NCBI GenBank assembly: GCA_002928875.1
Contig: PERO01000003.1
Span: 124,001-188,000 of the forward strand
DNA from: Methylobacterium sp.
GTDB taxonomy: Bacteria > Pseudomonadota > Alphaproteobacteria > Rhizobiales > Beijerinckiaceae
DNA: 64,000 bases
Direction: 5' to 3'
Positions 40,591 to 50,483 of the stretch are shown here, one piece after another. Numbering within the stretch: position 1 is the stretch's first letter; every line of letters begins with the position of its first letter. The notes beneath the pieces are model-generated. The model was not told where the DNA came from, made no database searches, and worked only from the letters and a program-made list of their open reading frames with translations. Both the position numbers and the translations under genes were made by a program.

Positions 40591-41514
40591 TCACCCCTGC
40601 AAGGCCGCCCACATCGCGCGGTCGCGCTCGGCGGTCCAGATCACGGGATGGGCGATGCCGCGCGCCTCGTCATAGGCGCGCGAGACGTTGAAGGGCAGGC
40701 AATGCTCGTAGATGGCGTAGGAACCGAAGGGACCGTCCATCGCTGCGCGCACCGCCTTGAAGGCGGTTTTCAAGTCGTCGCCGCGCGCCACGGAGGCTTT
40801 TACCGTGCCATAGAGCGTTTCGAGGAAATCCGTCGTGCCGGAGATCGCGGCCTTCACCTTGTCGCGACCCGTGAGCGCATCGCCGCGCCCCGGCACCAGC
40901 GCGATCGGGTCATAGGCCGCGAGGCGCTGAAGCGTCTCCGGCCAGTCGGTGAAATGCGCGTCGCCGCAATAGCAGGCGGATTTGTATTCCACGAGATCGC
41001 CCGAGAACATCACGCCGGCATCCGGCACCCAGGCTATCGTATCGCCCGCTGTGTGCCCGCGGCCGAGATGGCGGATGCGCACCTCGCGGCTCCCCAGCCA
41101 CACGCTCATTTCCGTGGCGAAGGTCACGTCAGGCCAGGTGAGGCCGGGAATGGTCTCCTGCCCGCGAAAGAGGCGCGGAAACCGGCCGATTTCGCTCGCC
41201 ATATCCTCGGCGCCACGCTCCACGATGAGATCGCGCGTCGCGTCGGATGCGAGGATCATCTTCGCGTCGCGATAGGCCGAGGCGCCGAGCACGCGCACCG
41301 CATGATAATGCGAGAGCAGCACATGGGTGATCGGCTTGTCGGTGACCGAACGCACGCGATCGATCACGGCCTGCGCCATGGCCGGGGTCGCCTGCGCATC
41401 GACGATCAGCACGCCGTCGTCGCCGATGATGACGCCCGTATTGGGGTCGCCCTCGGCGGTAAACGCGTAAAGACCCTCGCCGATCTTGGCGAAGGTGATG
41501 GTCTTCTCCGCCAT
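40591..41514 (-). CDS. MBL-fold metallo-hydrolase
   Basis: GVIIGDDGVLIVDAQATPAMAQAVIDRV; HVLLSHYHAVRVLGASAY; GRGHTAGDTIAWVPDAGVMFSGDLVE. Confidence 0.88.
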   Translation of the reverse strand: MAEKTITFAKIGEGLYAFTAEGDPNTGVIIGDDGVLIVDAQATPAMAQAVIDRVRSVTDKPITHVLLSHYHAVRVLGASAYRDAKMILASDATRDLIVERGAEDMASEIGRFPRLFRGQETIPGLTWPDVTFATEMSVWLGSREVRIRHLGRGHTAGDTIAWVPDAGVMFSGDLVEYKSACYCGDAHFTDWPETLQRLAAYDPIALVPGRGDALTGRDKVKAAISGTTDFLETLYGTVKASVARGDDLKTAFKAVRAAMDGPFGSYAIYEHCLPFNVSRAYDEARGIAHPVIWTAERDRAMWAALQG

Positions 41515-41576
41515 GTCGTTGACGGAGGCGAAACCGGATGTGCTCAAGACAATCACGCTCCTCGTTATGGTCCGCG

Positions 41577-42587
41577 TCAGGCGACGGGTTCGATGCGGTT
41601 CTCGATGGCGCCGAAGATCGAATGGCCCTTCTGGTCGCGCATCTCGATCCGCACGGTGTCACCGAAGGCCAGGAATGGCGTTTTCGGCGCACCGTCGCGG
41701 ATGGTTTCGACCATGCGCAACTCGGCGATGCAGGAATAGCCGCGCCCGCCGCTTTTGATCGGGCGGCCGGGCGAGCCATCGGGATCGCGGTTCGACACGG
41801 TGCCGGAACCGACGATCGTGCCGGCCGAGAGCGGTCGCGTCTTGGCCGCATGGGCGATCAGCGTGCCGAAATCGAAGGTCATCTCCTCGCCCGCTTCCGG
41901 CTTGCCGAAGGGCTGGCCATTGATGCCGGTGAGGAGCGGCAGATGGAGCTTGCCGTCCTTCCAGGCGCTGCCCAATTCGTCGGGCGTGACCGCGACCGGC
42001 GAGAACGCGCTCGGCGGCTTCGATTGCAGGAAGCCGAACCCCTTCGCGAGTTCGGCCGGGATGAGGTTGCGCAGCGAGACGTCATTCACGAGCATCACGA
42101 GGCGGATCGCCGCGAGGCCCTGCTCGCGCGTCGCGCCCGCCGGCACGTCGCCGGTGATGACGGCGATCTCGGCCTCGCAATCGATGCCGTAATCCTCCGA
42201 GGCGACCCGCACGGGGTCACGCGGGCCGATATTGGCATCCGACGTGCCCTGATACATCAGCGGATCGGTCCAGAAGCTTTCGGGCAGCTCGGCGCCGCGC
42301 GCCTTCCGGACCAATTCGACATGGTTCACATAGGCCGAGCCATCCACCCACTGGTAGGCGCGCGGCAGCGGGCTCGCGCAATCATGCTCGTGGAAGCGGA
42401 AAGCCGGCACCGAGCCATGCTCCAGCCCTTCCGCGAGATCGGCCAGCGCAGCGGCGAACAGGTCCCAACGGTCGAGCGCGGCCTGCAGGGTCGGCGCGAT
42501 GTGAGTCGCATCCGTCGCGCGGGTCAGGTCGTTCGAGACGACGACCAGACGGCCGTCGCGGCCGGTTTTCAACGAGGCGAGCTTCAT
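41577..42587 (-). CDS. Fumarylacetoacetate hydrolase family protein
   Basis: DYGIDCEAEIAVITGDVPAGAT; LVMLVNDVSLRNLIPAELAKGFGFLQSKP. Confidence 0.9.
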   Translation of the reverse strand: MKLASLKTGRDGRLVVVSNDLTRATDATHIAPTLQAALDRWDLFAAALADLAEGLEHGSVPAFRFHEHDCASPLPRAYQWVDGSAYVNHVELVRKARGAELPESFWTDPLMYQGTSDANIGPRDPVRVASEDYGIDCEAEIAVITGDVPAGATREQGLAAIRLVMLVNDVSLRNLIPAELAKGFGFLQSKPPSAFSPVAVTPDELGSAWKDGKLHLPLLTGINGQPFGKPEAGEEMTFDFGTLIAHAAKTRPLSAGTIVGSGTVSNRDPDGSPGRPIKSGGRGYSCIAELRMVETIRDGAPKTPFLAFGDTVRIEMRDQKGHSIFGAIENRIEPVA

Positions 42588-42833
42588 GCGGCGTTCCTTC
42601 CCTGCGGCGGCATCCGAACGGCCGCTCTGGCGCGATCATGGCCTCCGGCGAGACGGGCGGGAAGGGTGAAGCCGAATTTTCTCATGCAAAAGAACCTGCA
42701 AAAATGCCCGTGCCGGGCGCGAAGGACGTGACGCGGCGGAAGCCCTGTGCAATCCTGCGCGTGCGGCACCATAAAGCGGATTGAACGCCAGACAAGTTTC
42801 GTCCGCAACTATTTTTCGAGAAGGCGGGACACC

Positions 42834-43940
42834 ATGGAGCGGAAGACCATGCGGCGCAGGGAGATGCTGCTTTCGGGCCTGGCGGGAGGCGCCGCGGCGA
42901 CCACCCTCGCCAAACCGGCCATCGCACAGAGCCTTCCGGAGGTGAAGTGGCGCCTCACCTCGAGCTTCCCCAGGCAGCTCGACACCATTTTCGGTACCGC
43001 GCAGCAACTCGCGAAACTCGTGAGCGAGGCGACCGACGGCAAGTTCCAGATCCAGGCCTTCTCGGCCGGCGAGATCGTGCCGGGCTTGCAGGCGCTCGAC
43101 GCCGTGACCTCCGGCGCGATCGAGTGCTGCCACACGCCGACCTATTTCTACGTGGGCAAGGAGCCCGCGCTCGGCCTCGGCACTGGCCTGCCCTTCGGCC
43201 CCAACGCCCGCCAGCAGCACAGCTGGTGGCATTTCGGCGGCGGCGAGAAGATCGTCAACGAGGCGCTCGCGAAGTTCAACGCCATCTCCTTCCCCGCCGG
43301 CAATTCCGGCACGCAGATGGGCGGCTGGTTCCGCAAGGAAATCACCTCGCTGGAAGACCTGAAGGGGCTGAAATTCCGCATCGGCGGCACGGGCGGCGCG
43401 ATTCTCGCCCGCCTCGGAGTCGTGCCGCAGCAGATCGCGCCGGGCGACATCTACCCCGCGCTCGAGAAGGGCACGCTCGACGCGGTGGAATTCGTCGGTC
43501 CCTACGACGACGAGAAGCTCGGCTTCAACAAGGTCGCGAAATACTACTACTATCCCGGCTTCTGGGAGGGCGGCGCCATGCTGCACCTCTGCGTGAACCT
43601 CGAGCAGTGGAACCGCCTGCCGAAATTCTACCAGTCGGTGGTGATGCAGGCCTGCGAGAGCGCCAACAACTGGATGCTCGCGAAATACGATTCCGTGAAC
43701 GCGCCCGCGCTGAAGCGCCTCTTGTCGCGCGGCACGGAATTGCGCGCCTTCCCGCTGCCGGTGATGGATGCGGCCTACGACGCCGCGAAGCAGGTCTATG
43801 CCGATTTCGCCGCCCAGAGCCCGCTCTTCGCGAAGGGGCTCGAAAGCGTCAACGCCTATCTCGGCGAGGTCCTGCCCTGGTGGAAGATCGGCGAATATTC
43901 CTACGACACCATCAACATCCGCCAACGGGAGCGCGGCTGA
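42834..43940 (+). CDS. TRAP transporter substrate-binding protein (DctP family) with Tat-like signal
   Basis: RRREMLLSGLAGGAAATTLAKPAIAQ; VEFVGPYDDEKLGFNKVAKYYYYPGFWEGGAMLHL. Confidence 0.9.
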   Translation: MERKTMRRREMLLSGLAGGAAATTLAKPAIAQSLPEVKWRLTSSFPRQLDTIFGTAQQLAKLVSEATDGKFQIQAFSAGEIVPGLQALDAVTSGAIECCHTPTYFYVGKEPALGLGTGLPFGPNARQQHSWWHFGGGEKIVNEALAKFNAISFPAGNSGTQMGGWFRKEITSLEDLKGLKFRIGGTGGAILARLGVVPQQIAPGDIYPALEKGTLDAVEFVGPYDDEKLGFNKVAKYYYYPGFWEGGAMLHLCVNLEQWNRLPKFYQSVVMQACESANNWMLAKYDSVNAPALKRLLSRGTELRAFPLPVMDAAYDAAKQVYADFAAQSPLFAKGLESVNAYLGEVLPWWKIGEYSYDTINIRQRERG

Positions 43941-43979
43941 ACCCGCGCCCCTGCCGCAACATCCGCCAACGGGAGCGCG
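43913..43979. repeat. 23-bp direct repeat CAACATCCGCCAACGGGAGCGCG, copies at 43913-43935 and 43957-43979
   Basis: Direct reading; first copy spans the dctP-like stop region. Confidence 0.9.
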
Positions 43980-44161
43980 ATAACAGCCCCGGTGACGAGG
44001 GGCTTCTGGCGGCATCTGCGCGGCCGGCAGGCGCGCGGCAACCATAATCCCTTGCGGCCCAAGGGGTTAATGCCTTTCATGTTGCATTGCACACAAGAAA
44101 GTGAGACGATGCGGGTTGGCGAGGCATGCCCCATGCCCGGCCGTTCACAAAGGCGTCAGCG

Positions 44162-44665
44162 ATGGATTCCCTGTCGGAGAACCGCAATCCGGCGACCACG
44201 GAGGGTGAAGTGCTGGAACTCGAGGGGTTCCTGCCTTACCGGCTCAACGTGCTGGCGACGCTCGTGAGCCAGAGCCTCGCGCGCGTCTATGGCGAGCGTT
44301 TCGGCATTTCCATTCCGGAATGGCGCATTCTCGCGACGCTCGGCCAGTTCCCGGAAATGACCGCGCGCGAGATCGGTCAGCATTCGCGCATGCACAAGAC
44401 GACCGTGAGCCGCGCGGTCTCGGCGCTGGAAAAGCGCGAGCTTGTCGCGCGCCGCCCCAACCGGCAGGACATGCGCGAGGCCTTCCTGGCGATGACCCCG
44501 CAGGGCCAGGCGATCTATGCCGAAATCGTGCCGCTGGCGCGCAGTTTCGCGCAGGATCTCACGCGGAACATCAGGCCGGAGGATCTCGCGGTGCTCGACC
44601 GCGTGCTGTCGCAGCTGATGGGCTGTCTGAAGAACGCGTCGATCGACCCGTCGGACGAACTCTGA
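44162..44665 (+). CDS. MarR family transcriptional regulator
   Basis: YGERFGISIPEWRILATLGQFPEMTAREIGQHSRMHKTTVSRAVSALEKRELVARRPNRQDMREAFLAMTPQG. Confidence 0.93.
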   Translation: MDSLSENRNPATTEGEVLELEGFLPYRLNVLATLVSQSLARVYGERFGISIPEWRILATLGQFPEMTAREIGQHSRMHKTTVSRAVSALEKRELVARRPNRQDMREAFLAMTPQGQAIYAEIVPLARSFAQDLTRNIRPEDLAVLDRVLSQLMGCLKNASIDPSDEL

Positions 44666-44803
44666 AGCGCTGCTTCGCTCGCGCATCGGCCCACCCGGGC
44701 GTGATTTGCATTTGGCGTGGGGAAACGCTACCCCCGCCTTGCTCGCTTCACAATCGGGCCGTAACGCTGTTCTTCCTACCAGAATCAACCGGTTTCGCCG
44801 GTT

Positions 44804-46069
44804 TTGAAGGCCAAAGGCTTGATGGGCGCAGGCAAATTTCTCTCCCGGGCGATGAGCATCGTGGTTGCGGGCCTGCTGGCGTCACAGCTTGTGGCCGAGG
44901 TTCAGGCCCAGCCGGCGATCTGCAACACGATCCGCGTCGAACTCGCGAACCTGCCGCGCAACGTGACGGGCGGCAATCCGCGGGAGGCGGCGCGGCTGCG
45001 CGGCGAACTCGCGGGCGTGCGCAACGCGATCCGCGCCAACAATTGCGACCAGCGCGGCTTTTTCGGCTTTGGTGGCCCGCCCCCGGTTTGTGCCCCGCTG
45101 CGCGCCCAGGCGCAGCAGATGGAAGCCCGCTTGCAGCAGGCCGAGCCGATCGACGCCAATGCCCCGCGTCGCGCCCAGCTTCTGGGGGCGTTTCAGCGCT
45201 ATGGCTGCGATGGCAACCAGCCGCAGCAGCGTGGCGTCATCTATGCCCAGCCGCAGGGCGGTGGCCTGCTCGACCGGCTGTTCGGCACGGGCAGCGCCGT
45301 CGAGCAGCGGCGCGACAGTTTCGTCGAGATCGATTCCGAACTCGATGACGAACTGAAGGAAAAGGCGAAGCTCGGCGGCCGCACGCCGATTTGCGTGCGC
45401 ACCTGCGACGGCTTCTTCTTCCCGGTGAATTTCGAAGGCCTGACCGCGCGGGACGAACACAGCAAGGTCTGCCAGGCGCTCTGCCCCGCGGCCGAGACGG
45501 TCGTCATGTATATGCGCCTCGGCGCGGATATCGAGACCGCCGCGACCCGCGAAGGCCAGGCCTACACCGCCTTTCCCTTCGCCCTGAAATACCGCACCAA
45601 CCGCGACAGCGCCTGCTTCTGCCGGCCGCAGGGCTATACGGTGGCGCAGCTCGCGAAGGACCAGGAAGATTATGTCGAGGCCCGCAAGGGCGACCTCGTC
45701 GTCACGCGCGAGCAGGCCGAGGCTTTGTCCCGCCCGAAGGAAGTGCGCAACCCGGCGCAGGCCCGCACCCCGGCCAATGCGCGCAATGCCCGCAATGCAC
45801 CGGCCCCCGCGCCTCAGCCGGAGGAACCCGCGGCCGTGCCGGAATCAGCCATCCCCACGGCCGGCACCGCCTCGGCCGGCATCGGGCCACGGCTCGGCAC
45901 CGAGCGCGTGCTCGGCGGCACGCAAGGCCAGACTCAGGACGTGGTCGGTGCCGATGGCGTCAGGCGGCAGGTCAGGATCGTCGCGCCGGCACCAAACGCG
46001 CCAGAGCCTCAGCCCGGCCTAAGAGGGGCAGCACGGCCTTCAACTCAGGACCCTGCTCGCGTCCCGTGA
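44804..46069 (+). CDS. DUF2865-like secreted protein
   Basis: Signal-like region; RTPICVRTCDGFFFPVNFEGLTARDEHSKVCQALCPAAETVVMYMRLGADIE; start may be ATG 44804, 44822 or 44852. Confidence 0.8.
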   Translation: MKAKGLMGAGKFLSRAMSIVVAGLLASQLVAEVQAQPAICNTIRVELANLPRNVTGGNPREAARLRGELAGVRNAIRANNCDQRGFFGFGGPPPVCAPLRAQAQQMEARLQQAEPIDANAPRRAQLLGAFQRYGCDGNQPQQRGVIYAQPQGGGLLDRLFGTGSAVEQRRDSFVEIDSELDDELKEKAKLGGRTPICVRTCDGFFFPVNFEGLTARDEHSKVCQALCPAAETVVMYMRLGADIETAATREGQAYTAFPFALKYRTNRDSACFCRPQGYTVAQLAKDQEDYVEARKGDLVVTREQAEALSRPKEVRNPAQARTPANARNARNAPAPAPQPEEPAAVPESAIPTAGTASAGIGPRLGTERVLGGTQGQTQDVVGADGVRRQVRIVAPAPNAPEPQPGLRGAARPSTQDPARVP

Positions 46070-47372
46070 GCGCGAGCCGCAGCGGCATGAACAGCGCCTT
46101 GCCCTTGCGTCCGGTCTTCGCCTGAATCGCGGCGATCCACTGGCTCCAGGTCTCGCTGCCGAACGGCTCCGGAGGCAGGAGTTCCGCGCATTCCGCAAGG
46201 AAATCCGTCTCGGCGACGGCGAAATTCTGCGGCGACATCAGCAGCGCCCACCAATCCCGCGCTTCCTCGAGACGGCTGACATTGCCGTGGATCGCGACCC
46301 AGAAGGCTTCGGCCCTTTCGCCCGCGATCCCCAGAGCGGCCAGCGGTTCCTTCAGGAGCCCGAACGGCTTGGCGTGCAGCAGCTTCACCGAGAGATCGGT
46401 GATTTCCGCCGGATCGAATTTCGTGAGCGCGCGGGAGAATTTCGACAGATCGAGCAGCGCGCCCAGCGCCTCCAGCCCCGCCAGCGGGCGGATCGCCTCT
46501 GATGTGCCGGTCAGCGTCGCGACGATGGCGACCGCCAGCGGATCGACGCCCTCGGCCCTGAACGAGCGCAGCGACAGCGCGCCGGTGCGCTTCGACATCT
46601 CCTCCCCCGTGGCCGAGGCGATGAGATTGTGGTGGGCAAACTGCGGAAGGTTCGCGCCCAGCGCATGGAACAATTCGATCTGGACGGCCGTGTTCGCGAC
46701 GTGATCCTCGCCGCGCAGCACATGGGTGATGCCGAAATCCGCGTCGTCGATCACGCTGGCGAAGGTGTAGAGCACCTGCCCGCCGGTCATTGCCTTCTGC
46801 GCCAGTTCAGATGGAAAACCGGTTTCCACTTTTCCTGAGCCTGCGCGCGCGAGAATGGGATCGGAGAGCGAGGCCGTCTCGATATGGCATTCGCCGCGCA
46901 CGCCATCCTGCCAGCGCACGGTGTTGCCGGAGAGCTTGAAGCGCCAGTGGGGTTGGCGCCCCTCGGCCTCGAATCGGGCGCGATCGGCATCGGTGAGCGC
47001 GAGCGCCGCGCGATCATAGACCGGCGGAAGCCCCCTCGCCTGCTGGCGCTTGCGCTTCCGATCCAGCTCTTCGGCGGTTTCATAGGCCGGATAGACGAGC
47101 CCCCGCGCCTGGAAATCCGCGAGCACCGCCGCATAGCGTGCCGCGCGATCCGATTGCCGCTCGATCCGGTCCGGCGGAATGCCGAGCCAGGCGAGATCCT
47201 CGAGGATGCCCTCGGCATATTCCGGCTTCGAGCGCTCGGTATCGGTGTCGTCGAAGCGCAGTAGGAACGTGCCGCCCGTTTTCCGCGCCATCAGCGCGTT
47301 CCACAGGGCGGTGCGGGCATTGCCGATATGCAGGTAGCCCGTGGGCGAGGGCGCGAAACGGAAGACAGGCAT
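45972..47372 (-). CDS. gltX: Glutamyl-tRNA synthetase
   Basis: FRFAPSPTGYLHIGNARTALWNALMARKTGGTFLLRFDDTDTERS; MSKRTGALSL. Confidence 0.94.
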   Translation of the reverse strand: MPVFRFAPSPTGYLHIGNARTALWNALMARKTGGTFLLRFDDTDTERSKPEYAEGILEDLAWLGIPPDRIERQSDRAARYAAVLADFQARGLVYPAYETAEELDRKRKRQQARGLPPVYDRAALALTDADRARFEAEGRQPHWRFKLSGNTVRWQDGVRGECHIETASLSDPILARAGSGKVETGFPSELAQKAMTGGQVLYTFASVIDDADFGITHVLRGEDHVANTAVQIELFHALGANLPQFAHHNLIASATGEEMSKRTGALSLRSFRAEGVDPLAVAIVATLTGTSEAIRPLAGLEALGALLDLSKFSRALTKFDPAEITDLSVKLLHAKPFGLLKEPLAALGIAGERAEAFWVAIHGNVSRLEEARDWWALLMSPQNFAVAETDFLAECAELLPPEPFGSETWSQWIAAIQAKTGRKGKALFMPLRLALTGREQGPELKAVLPLLGRAEALARLVPARRS

Positions 47373-47409
47373 GGCCTTTCAGTGCAAGCCACCCCGGCAG
47401 GCGTCAAGC

Positions 47410-48444
47410 TCAATAACGAACGAGCAGTCCCGGTCTCCAGCCATTCTCGGCAAAAAGGGGCACGTATTCCTCGGGAATGAAGAGCCGATTCTCGGGATGG
47501 GCAATCAGGGGATAGGCCTCGGGAGGATAAAGGGTGGGATCGTCATCCGCAGCGGCGAGATCGATGACCCAGCGGCTGGGCAGCTTGCGATCGCCCAGCA
47601 TGCGGATTTCGAAAGCCAGAAGGCGAAGCGAATCCGCGGCGGCATAGAGGCCGAGCCTCTGGTTGCGTGCGGCCTCGGCCATGGCGCGCGTGGCGCCAAG
47701 CTTGCCCTTGCGCGCCAGCGTCCTCAGCGCGGCGGGCGGCAAGGCCGCATCTTTCACCGAGCGCTTGCCCCTGAAGGGATCGGTGTTCGGCCAGATGAAG
47801 AACGGCGAGGCCACGCCTTTCTCGATCAGGCGCTCATTGTAGGTCAGGCGCGGGCGCGTCGCTTCATCCTTGGACGAGGCGTTGAGATAGACCAGCGGAC
47901 GACCATAGCCATCCACCATCTCATGCGCGAAGGCGAGGAAGAACCGGAACCCTTCCGGGCCGACCCCGATCGTCGCCTGATCGGCCTTGATGAGATCGAC
48001 CAGAGTCTGCCGGGCGATGACCGCGTGGCGGGCGTGATTGGCGGCGGCATCCGGTCCGCTCGCCGCAGCAACGCGGGCGGCGACCAGCGGGTGCAGGCCT
48101 TTTCCGGGAAAGGCCGGCCATTGTCCGGGTGCCAGCGGATCGGTCAGATAGGCGGCCCATTCCGGGCTTCCGAGCTTGGCGCGCCTGTCCGAGGGGCTCG
48201 AAGTGGATTGCGTTGGCGAGATCGGCACCTTGTAGGCCATTTCCGGTGCATCGCAGCCCAGAAATCGCAAGCCCTGCGATCCATCGAAAAAGACCCGGGC
48301 GCCATCGCCGTCATAGATGATGCCATCGGCGTCGTCGCTGGCCTTGCCACCGACCGCGCCGCTCAGTTCTGCGTAGATGAAGGCATTGGGCCTGCCGCGT
48401 GCTGCGACATTGAAAATTGGCATGATCAATCTCCATTCCCGCAA
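47410..48444 (-). CDS. Predicted SNase (thermonuclease)-like domain protein
   Basis: YDGDGARVFFDGSQGLRFLGCDAPEM and DGYGRPLVYLNASS...YNERLIEKGVASPFFIWPN resemble SNase motifs; start likely 48423. Confidence 0.65.
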   Translation of the reverse strand: MREWRLIMPIFNVAARGRPNAFIYAELSGAVGGKASDDADGIIYDGDGARVFFDGSQGLRFLGCDAPEMAYKVPISPTQSTSSPSDRRAKLGSPEWAAYLTDPLAPGQWPAFPGKGLHPLVAARVAAASGPDAAANHARHAVIARQTLVDLIKADQATIGVGPEGFRFFLAFAHEMVDGYGRPLVYLNASSKDEATRPRLTYNERLIEKGVASPFFIWPNTDPFRGKRSVKDAALPPAALRTLARKGKLGATRAMAEAARNQRLGLYAAADSLRLLAFEIRMLGDRKLPSRWVIDLAAADDDPTLYPPEAYPLIAHPENRLFIPEEYVPLFAENGWRPGLLVRY

Positions 48445-48537
48445 GGCGGGTATGGAAGCGCAGTTTCATGACAACCGCAAGTCGTGCCATCCGCTCGCTT
48501 CGCGCGGGCGGGGCGCACGCCCTACCCTCGCGAGGGC

Positions 48538-50280
48538 TCACCCATCATAGGCCTCGCTGAGGCTCTTCATCGGCTCGGGTTGGATGCCGGAATCAGGCGC
48601 GTAGGCTCCCTCCGAGCGATCGCGGAAGCGGTTGACGATCGGATACCGCCGGTCGCGGCCGAAATTCCGCCGCGTCACCTTCACGCCGGGCGCGGATTGC
48701 CGGCGCTTGTATTCGGCGATGGCAAGGAGGTGTTCGATGCGCTCGACGGTCGCGCGCTCATGCCCGCGCGCGACGATATCCGCCACGCGCATCTCCTTCT
48801 CGACGAGGCATTCGAGAATGTCGTCGAGCACGGGGTAAGGCGGCAGCGAATCCTGGTCCTTCTGGTTCTCGCGCAACTCCGCGGTCGGCGCCTTCACCAG
48901 GATGTTCTCGGGGATCACCGTGCCATCCGGCCCAAGCGCGCCCCAGGGCTTCCAGTAGTTGCGCAGGGCCGAGAGGCGATAGACCTCCATCTTGTAGAGG
49001 TCCTTGATGGGGTTGAAGCCGCCATTCATGTCGCCATAGAGCGTCGCGTAACCCACGCTCATCTCGCTCTTGTTCCCGGTGGTGACGACCATCGGCCCGA
49101 ACTTGTTCGAGATCGACATGAGAATCGTGCCGCGCGCGCGGCTCTGCACATTCTCTTCGGTGATGTCGCGCTTCGTGCCCGCGAAAAGCGGCTGAACCGC
49201 CAGTTCCAGCCCCTCCACCGCGCTGGCGATGGGGAGAATGTCGTAGCGGATGGAGAGCGCGTCCGCGCAATCCTTCGCGTCCTTGAGGCTGTCTTCCGAG
49301 GTGTAGCGATAGGGCAGCATCACCGCGTGCACGCGCTCCGGCCCGAGGGCATCGGCCGCGAGCGCGGCGCAGATCGCCGAATCGATGCCGCCGGAAAGGC
49401 CGAGCACCACGCCCGGAAAGCGGTTCTTCTCGACATAATCGCGCAGGCCCAGCATGCAGGCGGCATAATCCGCCTTGTCCTGTTCCTCGATCAGCGCCTT
49501 CGGCCCCTCCTCGATGCGCCAGCCGGCATGGCCCCGCGCCAGCGTGACGATCGGCATGTCCTCGCGGAAAGCGGGCATCTGGAAGGCCAGCGCGCCGCCG
49601 GGATTGAGTCCGAAACTCGCGCCGTCGAAAACGAGTTCGTCCTGTCCGCCGACCTGATTGACATAGACCAGCGGCAAGGCGCTCTCCGCCACGCGCGCCA
49701 CCGCGACATTCATGCGCTCGTCCATCACGCCACGCCGGTAGGGCGAGCCATTCGGCACGAGCAGGATTTCCGCCCCGGTCTCGGAGAGGCATTCGACGAC
49801 TTCCGGCGTCCAGATATCCTCGCAGACGGGCAAGCCAAGACGCACGCCGCGCAAGGGCAGCGGGCCGGGCATAGGGCCGGAATCGAAGACGCGTTTCTCG
49901 TCGAACACGCCGTAATTCGGCAGATCCACCTTGAAGCGCACGCCGGTGATGCGACCCGCATCGAGTGCGGCGATGGCATTGTAGAGCTTGTCGCCTTCCT
50001 TCCACGGCAGGCCGATCAGCACCGCCGGGCCGCCATCCGCCGTGTCGCGGGCGAGATCGTCGAGCGCCTGCCGGCAGGCGTCCTGCACGGCGGGTTTCAG
50101 CACGAGATCCTCCGGCGGATAGCCGATGAGAAACAGCTCGGGAAACAGGATGAGATCGGCGCCGGCCCTGGCCGCCTCTGTCCGCGCGGCACGGGCGCGG
50201 GCGAGATTGCCGGCGATGTCGCCGAGCACCGGGTTCAACTGGGCGAGCGCAAGCGCGAGACGTTGGGGAGCAGCGTTCAT
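48538..50280 (-). CDS. nadE: Glutamine-dependent NAD+ synthetase
   Basis: N-terminal nitrilase domain LALAQLNPVLGDIAGNLARA; C-terminal GVVLGLSGGIDSAICAALAADALGPERVHAVMLP. Confidence 0.95.
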   Translation of the reverse strand: MNAAPQRLALALAQLNPVLGDIAGNLARARAARTEAARAGADLILFPELFLIGYPPEDLVLKPAVQDACRQALDDLARDTADGGPAVLIGLPWKEGDKLYNAIAALDAGRITGVRFKVDLPNYGVFDEKRVFDSGPMPGPLPLRGVRLGLPVCEDIWTPEVVECLSETGAEILLVPNGSPYRRGVMDERMNVAVARVAESALPLVYVNQVGGQDELVFDGASFGLNPGGALAFQMPAFREDMPIVTLARGHAGWRIEEGPKALIEEQDKADYAACMLGLRDYVEKNRFPGVVLGLSGGIDSAICAALAADALGPERVHAVMLPYRYTSEDSLKDAKDCADALSIRYDILPIASAVEGLELAVQPLFAGTKRDITEENVQSRARGTILMSISNKFGPMVVTTGNKSEMSVGYATLYGDMNGGFNPIKDLYKMEVYRLSALRNYWKPWGALGPDGTVIPENILVKAPTAELRENQKDQDSLPPYPVLDDILECLVEKEMRVADIVARGHERATVERIEHLLAIAEYKRRQSAPGVKVTRRNFGRDRRYPIVNRFRDRSEGAYAPDSGIQPEPMKSLSEAYDG

Positions 50281-50483
50281 GGTTCCGCATGTAGTCCGCT
50301 CCGCCTCCCCTGACAATCGCGGGCTTCGCGACGGGCGGGAAAGCGTCCCAATTCGGGGCGACGATGTCCGGCACGATTTAACCCAAGGGTAAGGTTACTT
50401 TTTTACTCTTCCGGCGATGGTGCCCCGTGCTTCGTGCCGGTTTGCGGGCTCATCGCATGGTTGCCGGTTACGGGAGTTCACAC

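Noticed and set aside
48484-50313. 609-aa plus-strand ORF opposite nadE
   Set aside because: Antisense shadow of an unambiguous NAD synthetase.
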